From the IMG/VR virus record IMGVR_UViG_3300041409_001213, positions 1-31,726 of that record: a DNA stretch of 31,726 nucleotides; one strand, written 5' to 3'. Positions 6,017 to 12,339 of the stretch are shown one piece after another. The translations under genes were made by a program, and so were the position numbers. Every line of letters begins with the position of its first letter. Positions within the stretch are counted from its first letter, which is position 1. The DNA is from a virus. The notes beneath the pieces are model-generated. The model was not told where the DNA came from. It did not search any database and saw nothing but the letters and a program-made list of their open reading frames with translations.

Positions 6017-7194
6017 GGCAGGGCCGAGCCGGCGCTGCGTCGCGCGCAGAAAACTGCGAACGCCTCCTGTTGTTCGCGAATGCAGCGCGGACCTCAGATG
6101 TTCACCAGGCACGCGCCTATGCACACCGAGCAGTACTCCTAGCCGATGCCAGCTCGCTGGGCCGATCCGCGCAGGACACTGAAGATCTCCGGGCGCGAGC
6201 GCACGGCTCGCTTGGGAATGTTTTGCGAATCGCGGGAGACCTATCAGGGGCGACCGAACAACTGGAGATCGCTGAAAGGCACGCAATTGTTGGAGGGAGT
6301 TCTTTCGCGGCCACGCGCTCACTCGTGGCTTCGTTCAAAGGCTCCCTTGCGCATGCTCGCCATGACTATCGCGGCGCGATCCACGAATTCGCCAGCGCCT
6401 TCCGAATTCGCAAGCTTGAGGGCGATCACGTCGCGGCCGCAGCGGAACTTCGCCAGATTGGGAGCGTTCTACAGTCCGGCGGCCAAGCAAAGCTGGCCGC
6501 AGCAGTGTTCGAATCTGCCCTCGCAGGAGCGACCACAGCCTTCGAATTAGCAGTTGTGCTTCAAAATTTAGCATCAGCCCTTACTGACTGTGGCGATTTT
6601 GCCGGTGCCATTGATGCGATCTTATCAATAGTCTCAAAGCCGGCCCTCCTGGAAGCGCTGGGTCCGTTGGGCCTGATCCGCTTGAGTTGGGTGAAGGGAC
6701 GTCTGGCCGCGTCTACAGGCGCAACCACTGGTGCCCGCGAGATCATGCATCAGGCCAGATCAGCGTTCGTTGAACACGGCCTCTATCGAGACGCAGCCCT
6801 AGTCACCGTGGATCTTGCCGCAGTTGAGCACCTCGCTGGAAGCCCTATAGCCTGCCGGAGAGAATGTCTCAAGGCCGACCGTCTCCTCTTCGGAACCGGT
6901 TTGGCGAAGGCTGGATTTGCCGTCTTCATACTTCGCCAGATGTCGGAACGCCAAATTGTCGGGGCGGCTTTTCTGGCTGCGGTTTCCGGTGAAGCTGCGC
7001 GCCAAATACGGCCGGGAGCCGGTCATGCGCCCCCGGCGCGACCTGCGTTACGGGTTACAGCGGCCGTTGCCGTCGATGTTGCACCCCTCCTCATCCATCG
7101 GCGGAAGGGGCCGCCGTTGATCGGCGATGCTGAGGGCGCGGAAAATCCAGGCGAGCAGGAACATAACTTACCTCCAACGACCGCCCGGCCATAG
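6013..7194 (+). CDS. Tetratricopeptide-repeat (TPR) protein coupled to the repressor
   Basis: A GTG start (6013-6015) overlaps the TGA of the repressor gene, so translation is probably coupled. The 393-aa product is a helical repeat protein. Clear TPR-like units are LRARAHGSLGNVLRIAGDLS (about 60-80), ASFKGSLAHARHDYRGAIHE (about 108-127), AAELRQIGSVLQSGGQAKLA (about 142-161) and LQNLASALTDCGDFAGAID (about 185-203), with weaker ones to about 330. The sequence type recalls TPR proteins I associate with Acidobacteriota that are often fused to or paired with HTH domains. TPR superhelices bind peptides or proteins, as in Rap/Rgg/arbitrium receptors, so a sensor that modulates the repressor is plausible. 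The last ~60 residues are not TPR-like and lie antisense to the peptide ORF at 7048-7164. Confidence 0.8.
   Translation: MRQGRAGAASRAENCERLLLFANAARTSDVHQARAYAHRAVLLADASSLGRSAQDTEDLRARAHGSLGNVLRIAGDLSGATEQLEIAERHAIVGGSSFAATRSLVASFKGSLAHARHDYRGAIHEFASAFRIRKLEGDHVAAAAELRQIGSVLQSGGQAKLAAAVFESALAGATTAFELAVVLQNLASALTDCGDFAGAIDAILSIVSKPALLEALGPLGLIRLSWVKGRLAASTGATTGAREIMHQARSAFVEHGLYRDAALVTVDLAAVEHLAGSPIACRRECLKADRLLFGTGLAKAGFAVFILRQMSERQIVGAAFLAAVSGEAARQIRPGAGHAPPARPALRVTAAVAVDVAPLLIHRRKGPPLIGDAEGAENPGEQEHNLPPTTARP
7048..7164 (-). CDS. 38-aa hydrophobic-start peptide with strong RBS
   Basis: This minus-strand ORF has a perfect GGAGG (7175-7171) six bases before ATG 7164-7162, and ends with TAA at 7050-7048. 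The product starts MFLLAWIFRALSIADQ, a short membrane-seeking or signal-like segment. It continues with a polar segment rich in Pro and acidic residues and finishes EEGCNIDGNGRCNP, with two cysteines bracketing an IDGNG turn. It is convergent with and overlaps the 3' end of the TPR gene. Its arrangement, a small exportable-looking peptide next to a TPR regulator, resembles peptide pheromone systems. No homology was tested, and the ORF could be fortuitous, but the ribosome binding site is among the best in the window. Confidence 0.55.
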   Translation of the reverse strand: MFLLAWIFRALSIADQRRPLPPMDEEGCNIDGNGRCNP

Positions 7195-7195
7195 C

Positions 7196-7216
7196 GGTGC
7201 GCCGCCACGGCGCACC
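7196..7216. promoter_or_regulatory. Perfect GC-rich hairpin between TPR stop and peptide leader
   Basis: GGTGCGCCG (7196-7204) and CGGCGCACC (7208-7216) are exact reverse complements with a 3-nt loop. The stem begins one base after the TPR stop codon. There is no T-run on either side, so it is not a standard intrinsic terminator. In the opposite direction it sits about 20 nt upstream of the peptide's ribosome binding site, where it could control that message. It may serve as a transcript end for the TPR gene. Confidence 0.6.
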
Positions 7217-7248
7217 GGGCGAGCGGCGGTATCAGTACAGTGCGACCG

Positions 7249-7267
7249 GGGTCCGGCGACAGGACCC
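7249..7267. promoter_or_regulatory. Inverted repeat in the 7195-7315 intergenic region
   Basis: GGGTCC (7249-7254) and GGACCC (7262-7267) flank a 7-bp centre. The repeat is followed by an AT-rich patch (about 7268-7283), the likeliest core-promoter position for the gene at 7316 and/or the antisense peptide. I could not assign convincing -35/-10 boxes on either strand. It may be an operator or a small terminator. Confidence 0.3.
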
Positions 7268-7315
7268 TATGTGATATGAAACGCGAAAACCCGCGACCGT
7301 GGAGGTTCCCCGTCT

Positions 7316-7846
7316 GTGCGAGTTCTTGCCATCGCCGCCGCTTCGATGCTGCTGACCGCGGCGACCCCTCCCGAAGTGCAGCTCTCACCGAGAGGGGTCT
7401 GGATGCGCGATCGCGACAAAACCGAGACCACGTTCAACGTCCCGGCGGACAAAGGCGATCAGGCTTGGTCGCGGGCGAAAGCGTGGATCGTGCGGTGCAG
7501 CGACTTCAGACTCCAAACGATCGACACAGAGCTGCTAGAAACCTACAACCCTCCAGACGAACGAAAAGTGAGAATGGCGTTCAGTCTATCCCGAGAGCAG
7601 CTAGGCGGCGGGGTCTGGCGCTTCGCCGTTAGAGCGTACAGCGGCAACCCCTGTGCCGATCGACTGGTGAAGGAAGCGGCTCAGGATCTCGCGCTTTACG
7701 TTCAGACCGGCGTGGACTGCCCCGAGTGCCCCTGCGGAAAGGGAGGAGGGGAGAACAACATATGGAACAGTTTAGATGAATCGGACAGAACCCTAGCGGA
7801 ATTGAGTTATTGGCCCGAAGATCCACCAGGACAGCGCTGCCACTAG
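7316..7846 (+). CDS. Predicted secreted protein, accessory gene
   Basis: This 176-aa protein starts at GTG 7316, ten bases after GGAGG. Residues 1-17 (MRVLAIAAASMLLTAAT) form a signal peptide, so the product is probably periplasmic or secreted. The mature part has a central alpha/beta-like stretch (TFNVPADKGDQAWSRAKAWI near 42-61, then a Cys). It ends in a cysteine cluster (CPECPC near residue 140) and a final Cys-His. The early part superficially resembles small lipoprotein-like domains of the 'two-strand plus helix' type, but I cannot name a family. It lies in the plus-strand island with the repressor side of the switch, the place for lysogenic-conversion genes, so expression in the lysogen is likely. 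Confidence 0.65.
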   Translation: MRVLAIAAASMLLTAATPPEVQLSPRGVWMRDRDKTETTFNVPADKGDQAWSRAKAWIVRCSDFRLQTIDTELLETYNPPDERKVRMAFSLSREQLGGGVWRFAVRAYSGNPCADRLVKEAAQDLALYVQTGVDCPECPCGKGGGENNIWNSLDESDRTLAELSYWPEDPPGQRCH

Positions 7847-7887
7847 GCGTTTAGATTTTCGCCTGGACAGCCGGAGGATGGTGGCAA

Positions 7888-8169
7888 ATGAAAAGGTGTC
7901 CGCAGTGTGCTGAGGAAATTCAAGACGCGGCGGTGATTTGCCGGTTTTGTCGGAGTGGCATTGCTCCACCAGCCGGCGCCAGATCGCCGAATGGCCGCAC
8001 TGGCTCTAGGTTGGCGATATGGCTGATTATCCTTGGTGTTGCGGCGATCGGCGCCCTAGGTCTGCACAAATACAACCTCAGGGTAAGGGCCGAGTACGCG
8101 AAACAGCAGGAAGAGATGGGCGAATCCTCGGAAGTCAGAGACTGGATTCACAAGCTTAGGTCTCGATGA
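7888..8169 (+). CDS. Zinc-ribbon membrane protein (93 aa)
   Basis: A GGAGG lies ten bases before the ATG. Residues 4-23, CPQCAEEIQDAAVICRFCRS, form a short zinc ribbon (CxxC...CxxC) of the kind found at the start of many small bacterial membrane proteins. A Pro/Gly/Arg linker follows, then one transmembrane helix (LAIWLIILGVAAIGALGL, about 49-66) and a charged C-terminus. Orientation is probably zinc ribbon inside. Small single-span prophage proteins of this shape can act in superinfection exclusion, but nothing in the sequence proves that here. It is the last plus-strand gene, converging on the late operon end, and with the secreted protein at 7316 makes a two-gene accessory island. Confidence 0.75.
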   Translation: MKRCPQCAEEIQDAAVICRFCRSGIAPPAGARSPNGRTGSRLAIWLIILGVAAIGALGLHKYNLRVRAEYAKQQEEMGESSEVRDWIHKLRSR

Positions 8170-8201
8170 GGAGCCCCTCTCCACCCTATCCCGCGACCCC
8201 G

Positions 8202-8477
8202 CTACGCCCCCGTGGTCACGTAGAGCGCAGCCACTTCGCAAACCTCCACCGCCAGCTCGCGGACTTCGTCCCATGAATCCAGAAAGGCCCGCGTGTCTTG
8301 GGCGCGCTTCTCCGTCGTAAGCTCAAACGTCTCTCGATTGGGTGCGTGCTCTTCACCGGGCCAAGCCCGTCGCCAGGTGTAATCGTGAAACCTCCATGCC
8401 CAGAGCCGGCCGATCGACAGACCGATCAGCGGATGCGCCACCGCATGGTGGATGACCTTCCAAGCAAGCTTCGTCAC
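8202..8477 (-). CDS. Small phage protein with AHPL...RFHDYT motif
   Basis: The frame is open far upstream, but the true start is the GTG at 8475-8477. It overlaps the TGA of the DUF5675-like gene and sits five bases after GGAGG. The 91-aa product begins with a hydrophobic helix (LAWKVIHHAVAHPLIGL) containing AHPL (14-17), then RFHDYT (29-34). This is the motif pair seen in the protein at 1078-1404, although the rest of the two proteins differs. The remainder is a charged helical region. It is the last gene of the leftward late operon. A role in the membrane or in lysis is possible given its position next to the holin-like and DUF5675 genes, but this is unproven. Confidence 0.75.
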   Translation of the reverse strand: MTKLAWKVIHHAVAHPLIGLSIGRLWAWRFHDYTWRRAWPGEEHAPNRETFELTTEKRAQDTRAFLDSWDEVRELAVEVCEVAALYVTTGA

Positions 8478-8947
8478 GGCATCCTCCCTTCTCGCAATCC
8501 TTCGTAGATCCGAGCCATCTCGGCGCCCGCCGGCTCCTCGGTGATGTCGAGCCAAACCTTGCCCGATTTCGCGGCGGTTTGAAGGCGCGGCAGCAGCGTC
8601 GCCAGGGCGGACCGAGAGTTCACAACCCGGTCGATCGCCAGCGCCTGGCCGACCAGGATACAGCCCTCGGTGTCGACGGACGCGTTGCCGGCGTGAATCC
8701 GGATGCCCTCGAAACTCGGCACCCGCAACAGGAGCGGCAGGACGCACCCGAAGCGCGCGCTCCACGAGAGCACCACCTCGTACTTGCCGGCACTGATCGC
8801 TGTCGCGCCCGGGACCTTGACTCCGGCCGGCCGGATGCGGTCCTCCAGAGTGTAGACCCCGCCCGGAACGTCCGGCAGGTAAAGTCGTCCGATCGTCGAC
8901 GTAGCCGAGAACTGGAACCGCGTGAGTCGAAATCTCGTATCGCTCAT
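8474..8947 (-). CDS. DUF5675 family protein
   Basis: This 157-aa protein matches the DUF5675 pattern in order: FSATSTIGRLYL (13-24), VYTLEDRIRP (31-40), KVPGATAISAGKYEV (44-58), then VPSFEGIRIHAGN (76-88) followed by DTEGCILVG (92-100). The 'GIRIH-x-GN ... D-x-x-GC-[IL]-[LV]-VG' core includes a His and a Cys arranged like those of L,D-transpeptidase (YkuD-like) folds. A peptidoglycan-related role is therefore suspected for the family, without proof that I know of. Its place at the end of the late operon near small membrane proteins fits a lysis or cell-wall role. It overlaps both neighbours by 4 bp. No signal peptide is present, so export would rely on a holin. Confidence 0.85.
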   Translation of the reverse strand: MSDTRFRLTRFQFSATSTIGRLYLPDVPGGVYTLEDRIRPAGVKVPGATAISAGKYEVVLSWSARFGCVLPLLLRVPSFEGIRIHAGNASVDTEGCILVGQALAIDRVVNSRSALATLLPRLQTAAKSGKVWLDITEEPAGAEMARIYEGLREGRMP

Positions 8948-10059
8948 GAGACCGTGGCTCCGGCGAGCTCGTAGACCTGCGCGCCCTCGGGGAGGCTGAG
9001 AATCACCGTCGAGCCGTCGGCCGCGCAGAAGATCCGCTCCCCCTCGCGGCGCGTGAACCCTTTCGAGGCGCCGTCCTTCCGCCAGACCTGAGGCCTCGCG
9101 AGCGTGGTGTCACCCTCCGAGTTGCGCCCCACCGCCAGCACGTGAGGCTTGAAGGTCGACCAGCCGGCCGACACCCAGGAGAGGATCTCGTTCGCGCCGC
9201 GCGCGATCGTGAGCGTCCCCCAAGGCTTATAAGCTCCGAGAACTCGCAGCGCCACGTCGCCGAGGCGCTCCTCCCCCTGCATGCCGGCGAGCGACTCGGC
9301 GTCCGCGTCCGGCAGTCCGAAGAACGTCGAGACGTTTGGCGCGCCGTACGGCCGGCCGAGCGCCAGCTCGATCACTCGGAGCGGCCAGTCACCTTGGGTG
9401 CTCACCTGGTCATCGCGCCACTTGCCCAGGCGCGTCCACCGGCCGGCGCCGAAGACGCCCCACGAGAGCGCCGCCGAAAAGCGAGGTGTGTAGTCGGCGT
9501 TCTGCCGCGGAGGCGGAAGCGTCGAGTAGAGACCCGAGTAAAACGGATGGCCGATCCCGCGGGCGATCGTCGCGTAGTCGATCCCGCCGCGGCCGTCGTT
9601 GCTGCACTCGACCACCGAGCGCTGCGGCCACGGGGCCGCCGACAGGGCGAAGAGAGCGCACTGCGCCGCCAGGTTCTCGCCCAGAGCGCGGCACACCGGA
9701 TGGTCGATCGACCGCGCCCGGGCGAGCGCCCAGACCTTCGCCGCCACCACGTCGGCGCCGTACCCCCAGCTGCCGCCCTCCACGCCACCGAGGCCGGTTC
9801 GTTGCTCGTGCGAGATCGCGCGGGCGAGCCAATCGAAGTCGTCGAGCGCCGCGGCGGCCACCCAGGGCCAGTTGCCGCTGCCGGCGTTCTCCGCCAGGTG
9901 ATCGGGGTTCCCGCGGTGTGGAGCGAGCACGGCCGGATCCGCCTTGCCGCCCGCGGCGCGGAGGCACAGTTGGCGGCGGCAGATCTCGCGGGGCTCACCG
10001 GGGGACACCGCGGCGAATCCGCGGAGCAGGGCGGCGCGATCGATTTTCGGCAAGGGCAT
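8944..10059 (-). CDS. Hypothetical late protein (371 aa)
   Basis: The ATG at 10057-10059 is the only sensible start, though the Shine-Dalgarno is weak. Residues 40-170 are helical and Trp/Ala-rich, with repeated 'W...A.A' spacing (GNWPWVAAAALDDFDWLARA, then VVAAKVWALARARSIDHPV). That would suit an alpha/alpha-barrel or other helical enzyme fold. The C-terminal third (about 270-371) is beta-rich and ends in a jelly-roll-like series of short strands. I recognise no catalytic signature. Located between the holin-like genes and DUF5675, it could be a lytic enzyme or a tail-associated depolymerase; both are guesses. A 66-bp gap follows the upstream gene, larger than is usual here, so it may have its own start signal. 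Confidence 0.65.
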   Translation of the reverse strand: MPLPKIDRAALLRGFAAVSPGEPREICRRQLCLRAAGGKADPAVLAPHRGNPDHLAENAGSGNWPWVAAAALDDFDWLARAISHEQRTGLGGVEGGSWGYGADVVAAKVWALARARSIDHPVCRALGENLAAQCALFALSAAPWPQRSVVECSNDGRGGIDYATIARGIGHPFYSGLYSTLPPPRQNADYTPRFSAALSWGVFGAGRWTRLGKWRDDQVSTQGDWPLRVIELALGRPYGAPNVSTFFGLPDADAESLAGMQGEERLGDVALRVLGAYKPWGTLTIARGANEILSWVSAGWSTFKPHVLAVGRNSEGDTTLARPQVWRKDGASKGFTRREGERIFCAADGSTVILSLPEGAQVYELAGATVS

Positions 10060-10125
10060 GCACCGGAGTGTGCTTTGGACCCCAACCGAGCACCGGACAG
10101 CAGCTAGACAGGAAGGCAGGTTCAG

Positions 10126-10371
10126 TCAGTGCCGGTCGATGTCCAGTTCGGTCTGAAAGATCACGTGCAAACAGCGCTGAAAGTGGATCGTGTACTCGAC
10201 GGGCTTACCGCGCTCGTCGCGCACCGTCCGGCCGCGCTCGCGCTTCTCGAACAGGATGGTCCGGGCGTCCGTGTCGATCGAGACGATCGCCGAGAGCGGC
10301 CCTTGCGGCTCGCCGTCGCCGAGCACCATCACGACATCGGTCGCGCGCGGGTCCAACCGAGTGAAGATCAC
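10126..10371 (-). CDS. Hypothetical protein (81 aa)
   Basis: The start is GTG 10369-10371, overlapping the TGA of the upstream gene by 4 bp; the same frame is open further upstream but that part is antisense-like and unlikely to be translated. The product looks all-beta (VVMVLGDGEPQG, LSAIVSIDTDARTILFEKR, EYTIHFQRCLHVIF). It may be a small virion or tail accessory protein. No family is recognised. It is the last gene before the 66-bp gap upstream of the 371-aa gene. Confidence 0.6.
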   Translation of the reverse strand: MIFTRLDPRATDVVMVLGDGEPQGPLSAIVSIDTDARTILFEKRERGRTVRDERGKPVEYTIHFQRCLHVIFQTELDIDRH

Positions 10372-10643
10372 GACTCGCCCATCCAGACCGGAACTACCGA
10401 GCCCGGTGAATACTGGTCGGTGTGCTGGTCGTAACAGTCGTCGATGTTGTTGGGGCGCCGCGGCTGAACCCTCTTCGACGTCCTCCAAGTCACCTGCGCG
10501 TGCTCGAAGTCGACGCGCGTGACCTCGAAGTCGCCGCCCCTTGTGCGGCCACGGAGCCTCAGCCGGTCGCCTTCCACCACGATCGCGACGAGGCGGTCCC
10601 AACTGGGGCCGCCCTTCCAGACCGCTTTCACTGGCTCGGACAC
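10368..10643 (-). CDS. Hypothetical protein (91 aa)
   Basis: The start is GTG 10641-10643, preceded by a G-rich run (seven G on this strand at 10658-10652) that can act as ribosome binding site. The sequence begins SEPVKAVWKGGPSWDRLVAI, then short strands (RLRLRGRTRGGDFEVTRVDF), suggesting a small SH3-like or OB-like beta fold. The C-terminal part is polar with DDCYDQHTDQY. No known family was identified. The gene overlaps the following one and probably works with it as a pair of small late proteins. Confidence 0.6.
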   Translation of the reverse strand: MSEPVKAVWKGGPSWDRLVAIVVEGDRLRLRGRTRGGDFEVTRVDFEHAQVTWRTSKRVQPRRPNNIDDCYDQHTDQYSPGSVVPVWMGES

Positions 10644-10658
10644 TGGGTCGGCCCCCCC

Positions 10659-10889
10659 TCAGTCCTCAGCAACCACAGGGAGAGACCGACGGTACCGGCG
10701 AGGCGGCGGCAGAGGATGACGCGGCCGAGCCCATGCGGCGGACGCTCCCGCGATCTGGAGCAGGAGCGCGCCAACGGCTTGCGGCGTTCCGCCGTGCGAC
10801 CAGGTGGGCCAGCCCACCATTTGCCCGGCCGCGACCGCGAGCAGCGAGGCAATCAACCAGAGAATCTCTTTGCCCTGGACTCTCGACAT
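10659..10889 (-). CDS. Two-segment small membrane protein, holin-like
   Basis: The ATG at 10887-10889 shares its G... TGATG junction with the stop of the 31-aa gene. The 76-aa product has two hydrophobic stretches, ILWLIASLLAVAAGQMVGW (about 9-27) and AVGALLLQIAGASAAW (about 38-53), and a very basic Arg/Pro tail. Two spans plus a charged tail in under 100 residues, placed after the tail genes and before DUF5675, fit a holin that opens the inner membrane at lysis. Holins share little sequence, so this rests on topology and position only. Confidence 0.55.
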   Translation of the reverse strand: MSRVQGKEILWLIASLLAVAAGQMVGWPTWSHGGTPQAVGALLLQIAGASAAWARPRHPLPPPRRYRRSLPVVAED

Positions 10890-10984
10890 CAGCGGCCCCG
10901 AAGGTGTCGAAGCCGGTCGACGACGAGATAGCCCGCGACCCCCACCGAGGCGATCCCGATCAACAACCACACGATGTGACTCAT
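10889..10984 (-). CDS. 31-aa single-span membrane peptide
   Basis: The ATG at 10982-10984 overlaps the TGA of the upstream virion gene by 4 bp, six bases after GGGAGG, and the stop abuts the next gene. The product is essentially one transmembrane helix (IVWLLIGIASVGVAGYLVV) with a basic tail (DRLRHLRGR). It could be an antiholin, a holin partner or a spanin-like accessory. The strong ribosome binding site and exact overlaps support a real gene. Confidence 0.6.
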   Translation of the reverse strand: MSHIVWLLIGIASVGVAGYLVVDRLRHLRGR

Positions 10985-12339
10985 ACCGCCTCCCTTATCG
11001 TGAAGGAGCGGCGGAAGCGCAGCTCCCCAGCGCCGAATCCGGTCCCCTCGACGGTGCCCAGCGAGGACACCCGGCCGTAGAGGTTTTGGTTCACAAACTG
11101 TGCCGGCGTGTCCGGCTGCGGCACGAACAGCACATCTCCGGTGACTCCCTTCCTCCGGTCCAGCCGCTCGAACAGCCCTGAGTAGGCCTCCGTCTCGGTC
11201 AGGTTGCTCAACGTCACGTCGGACTCGCGCCAGGGTGTCTTCACGTCCGCCCACTCCGTTCCGTCCAGGGACTGAGAGATGACGCTCGAATCGACCACGC
11301 GGGTTTTGTAGTCAAGGTCCATCGAGTAGCTGGGAATGAACGCCTGACCGCACCAGGCGCGAGCCGCCTGAAAATAGGCTCCCGGTGCCCAGTCCATGAT
11401 GAATTCCATCAGGTAGGAGTGACCCACAACCGGGGCGATCGGCGAGGCGCCGGCGTGAATCCAGTGACTCGGTAGGTCGCCGCCCGTGCCGTAGATGCCC
11501 GTGTCGGCCGGATAGACCCACGCCTCCTCCCCCGGGTCGTAGGCCAGGCCGGCCAGCTCGGCCACCCACAGGACCAGGCCCACCTGCAGGCCGGCCGTGC
11601 CGGAGGTCACACGGCACTCGACACCGGCCGCGGCGGAGGGAGTGGTCAGCAGGGACGCGTTCCACGTGCAGAGAAACGTCTGGGCGGTCGAGTTGTCGGC
11701 CGAGACGGCCTGCGCCGTGATCAGCGTGGATTTGGCGACGCCGCTCTGATACAGCTCGACGGTGATCGTGGCTGCGGCGATGCCGGGCGGCCGGCGGACG
11801 GTGATGTAGAACCGTTGGAGGTTCGCTCCGGTGCCCGTCTTCAGGGCGGGCGTGCCCGAGAACTGGAACCTCGCGGCGATCGTCGACGCCGGCGTCGTCG
11901 CCGTCATCCAAGTGGCTTGGCTGATCTTGAACAGGTCGCCGGCCAGGGCCCCCACCCCGCCGGAGAGGTTGGTCACGCCGGCCGTCGAAGTGGCCGCGCG
12001 GTAGACGTCGGTACCCAGCGTCCCGGTCTCCGCGTGGCGCACGCGGAAGGCGCGCAGGAAGCGAAGAGGAGAGAGATCGAAAGGCACCACGTTGAGCAGT
12101 CCGTACAGGTCGAACCGCCGGCCCGTTGTCGTGAACGGTCCACCGACGTAGGAGCGAAGCGCGGCCGTGTCCGAGGGCCAGCAGCTACCCACCGCGGGTA
12201 CCGTTCGGCCGGGGAGCTTGATCCGTCGGTTCTGTAAGTTCGTTGACGGTAGACCCGCCGAGAAGCCCGGGCCGCCGGCCGTTTGCGGCACGTTGTCGAA
12301 CTCGTTCTTGATACCCAAGCGCATAGCCCGAACGGTCAT
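10981..12339 (-). CDS. Virion structural protein, tail tip/receptor region
   Basis: The ATG at 12337-12339, seven bases after GGAGG and overlapping the previous stop by 4 bp, is preferred to a GTG two codons earlier. The 452-aa product is Ser/Thr/Gly-rich and beta-strand-rich. Its middle third (about 115-270) reads like a jelly-roll sandwich, with FQFSGTPALKTGTGANLQRFYI then TITVELYQSG and QTFLCTWNAS. The C-terminal part is aromatic-rich. It sits directly after the tail protein with the LamG domain, the usual place for tail-tip and receptor-binding proteins of siphoviruses. The family is not identified, and a role in host recognition is inferred from position and composition. Confidence 0.65.
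   Translation of the reverse strand: MTVRAMRLGIKNEFDNVPQTAGGPGFSAGLPSTNLQNRRIKLPGRTVPAVGSCWPSDTAALRSYVGGPFTTTGRRFDLYGLLNVVPFDLSPLRFLRAFRVRHAETGTLGTDVYRAATSTAGVTNLSGGVGALAGDLFKISQATWMTATTPASTIAARFQFSGTPALKTGTGANLQRFYITVRRPPGIAAATITVELYQSGVAKSTLITAQAVSADNSTAQTFLCTWNASLLTTPSAAAGVECRVTSGTAGLQVGLVLWVAELAGLAYDPGEEAWVYPADTGIYGTGGDLPSHWIHAGASPIAPVVGHSYLMEFIMDWAPGAYFQAARAWCGQAFIPSYSMDLDYKTRVVDSSVISQSLDGTEWADVKTPWRESDVTLSNLTETEAYSGLFERLDRRKGVTGDVLFVPQPDTPAQFVNQNLYGRVSSLGTVEGTGFGAGELRFRRSFTIREAV

Noticed and set aside
7196-7216. Intrinsic terminator after the TPR gene
   Set aside because: The stem is perfect but there is no T-run on either strand, so it is kept only as a hairpin of unknown role.
9142-10107. 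Plus-strand 321-codon frame opposite the 371-aa gene
   Set aside because: It is composed of Arg/Ala/Gly/Pro shadow sequence and lies opposite a better-supported gene that is chained to its neighbour.
10126-10602. Longer version of the 81-aa gene reaching to 10602
   Set aside because: The extra N-terminal part is in a shadow frame over the 91-aa gene; the GTG at 10371 overlaps that gene's stop as elsewhere in the operon.
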